DNA of 35,453 nt, from NCBI GenBank assembly GCA_934167875.1, contig CAKPMC010000010.1:1-35453 (forward strand), in the 5' to 3' direction. This document shows, in pieces, positions 35,422 through 35,453 of the stretch (positions are counted from its first letter, which is position 1; every line of letters begins with the position of its first letter). A program made the translations under genes and the position numbers. The DNA comes from an uncultured Bacilli bacterium. Lineage in GTDB: Bacteria > Bacillota_I > Bacilli_A > RF39 > UBA660. The notes below the pieces were generated by a model, which ran no database searches, was not told the DNA's origin, and saw only the letters and a list, made by a program, of their open reading frames with translations.

Positions 35422-35453
35422 ACCTTGGCGACGTCCTATTTTTGCCTACACTA
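35422..35453 (-). rRNA. rrf: 5S rRNA, 3' end only
   Basis: The minus strand reads TAGGACGTCGCCAAGG near 35440-35425, matching the conserved 3' end of bacterial 5S rRNA (Bacillus: TAGGACGCCGCCAAGC). Helix I and the rest of the gene lie beyond the window. A terminator follows at once, so this is the last gene of an rRNA operon read leftward. Confidence 0.88.

Overview
The window is very AT-rich, with dense short-gapped operons, strong AGGAGG-type ribosome binding sites and TATAAT -10 boxes. TGA is a real stop (tsaE ends in the TGA that overlaps the tsaB start) and tryptophan is TGG, so the standard bacterial code 11 applies. A class B sortase, PcrA with LigA, TsaBDE, DUF1292, a leaderless collagen-like cluster and a Cthe_2159-like protein fit an uncultured, gut-type low-GC Firmicute (a Bacilli lineage near Erysipelotrichia/RF39). 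The taxon is an inference.

Left part (1-13.4 kb, all minus strand). One operon runs pcrA, a sugar-nucleotidyltransferase-like gene, a small membrane-anchored protein, a HipA/CtkA-like kinase, ligA, and an unknown gene cut by the window edge. Upstream of pcrA is an unlisted 52-residue membrane protein with its own RBS and terminator. Next come a three-gene set (VTC-type polyphosphate polymerase, DUF4956 membrane protein, Cthe_2159-like beta-helix protein), a C-terminally anchored membrane protein with a perfect 27-nt tandem repeat, a DUF4362-like protein, a Nudix hydrolase and TsaC/YrdC.

Middle (13.5-24 kb). A plus-strand NMT1/SsuABC-type ABC transporter ends at a two-way terminator. Facing it on the minus strand is a surface-protein region: a collagen-like protein, a beta-helix protein with a WxL-like C-terminus, and two small proteins sharing a C-terminal motif, none with a visible signal peptide. 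Upstream of these lie a secreted protein with an NPSTG sorting signal and two membrane-anchored proteins of unknown function.

Right part (24.1-35.4 kb). On the plus strand are a double-HTH regulator with an unidentified sensor-like domain, a class B sortase four bases behind it, then two FAD-dependent oxidoreductases. On the minus strand are the t6A operon tsaE-tsaB-rimI-tsaD, a DUF1292 gene, a 963-residue coiled-coil protein with 64-65-residue repeats, and the 3' end of a 5S rRNA with its terminator, marking an rRNA operon just outside. With tsaC at 13 kb, all the bacterial t6A genes (tsaB, C, D, E) are in the window.

The best candidates for undescribed biology are the leaderless surface cluster, the regulator/sortase/NPSTG group, the kinase placed between pcrA and ligA, and the repeat-containing coiled-coil protein.
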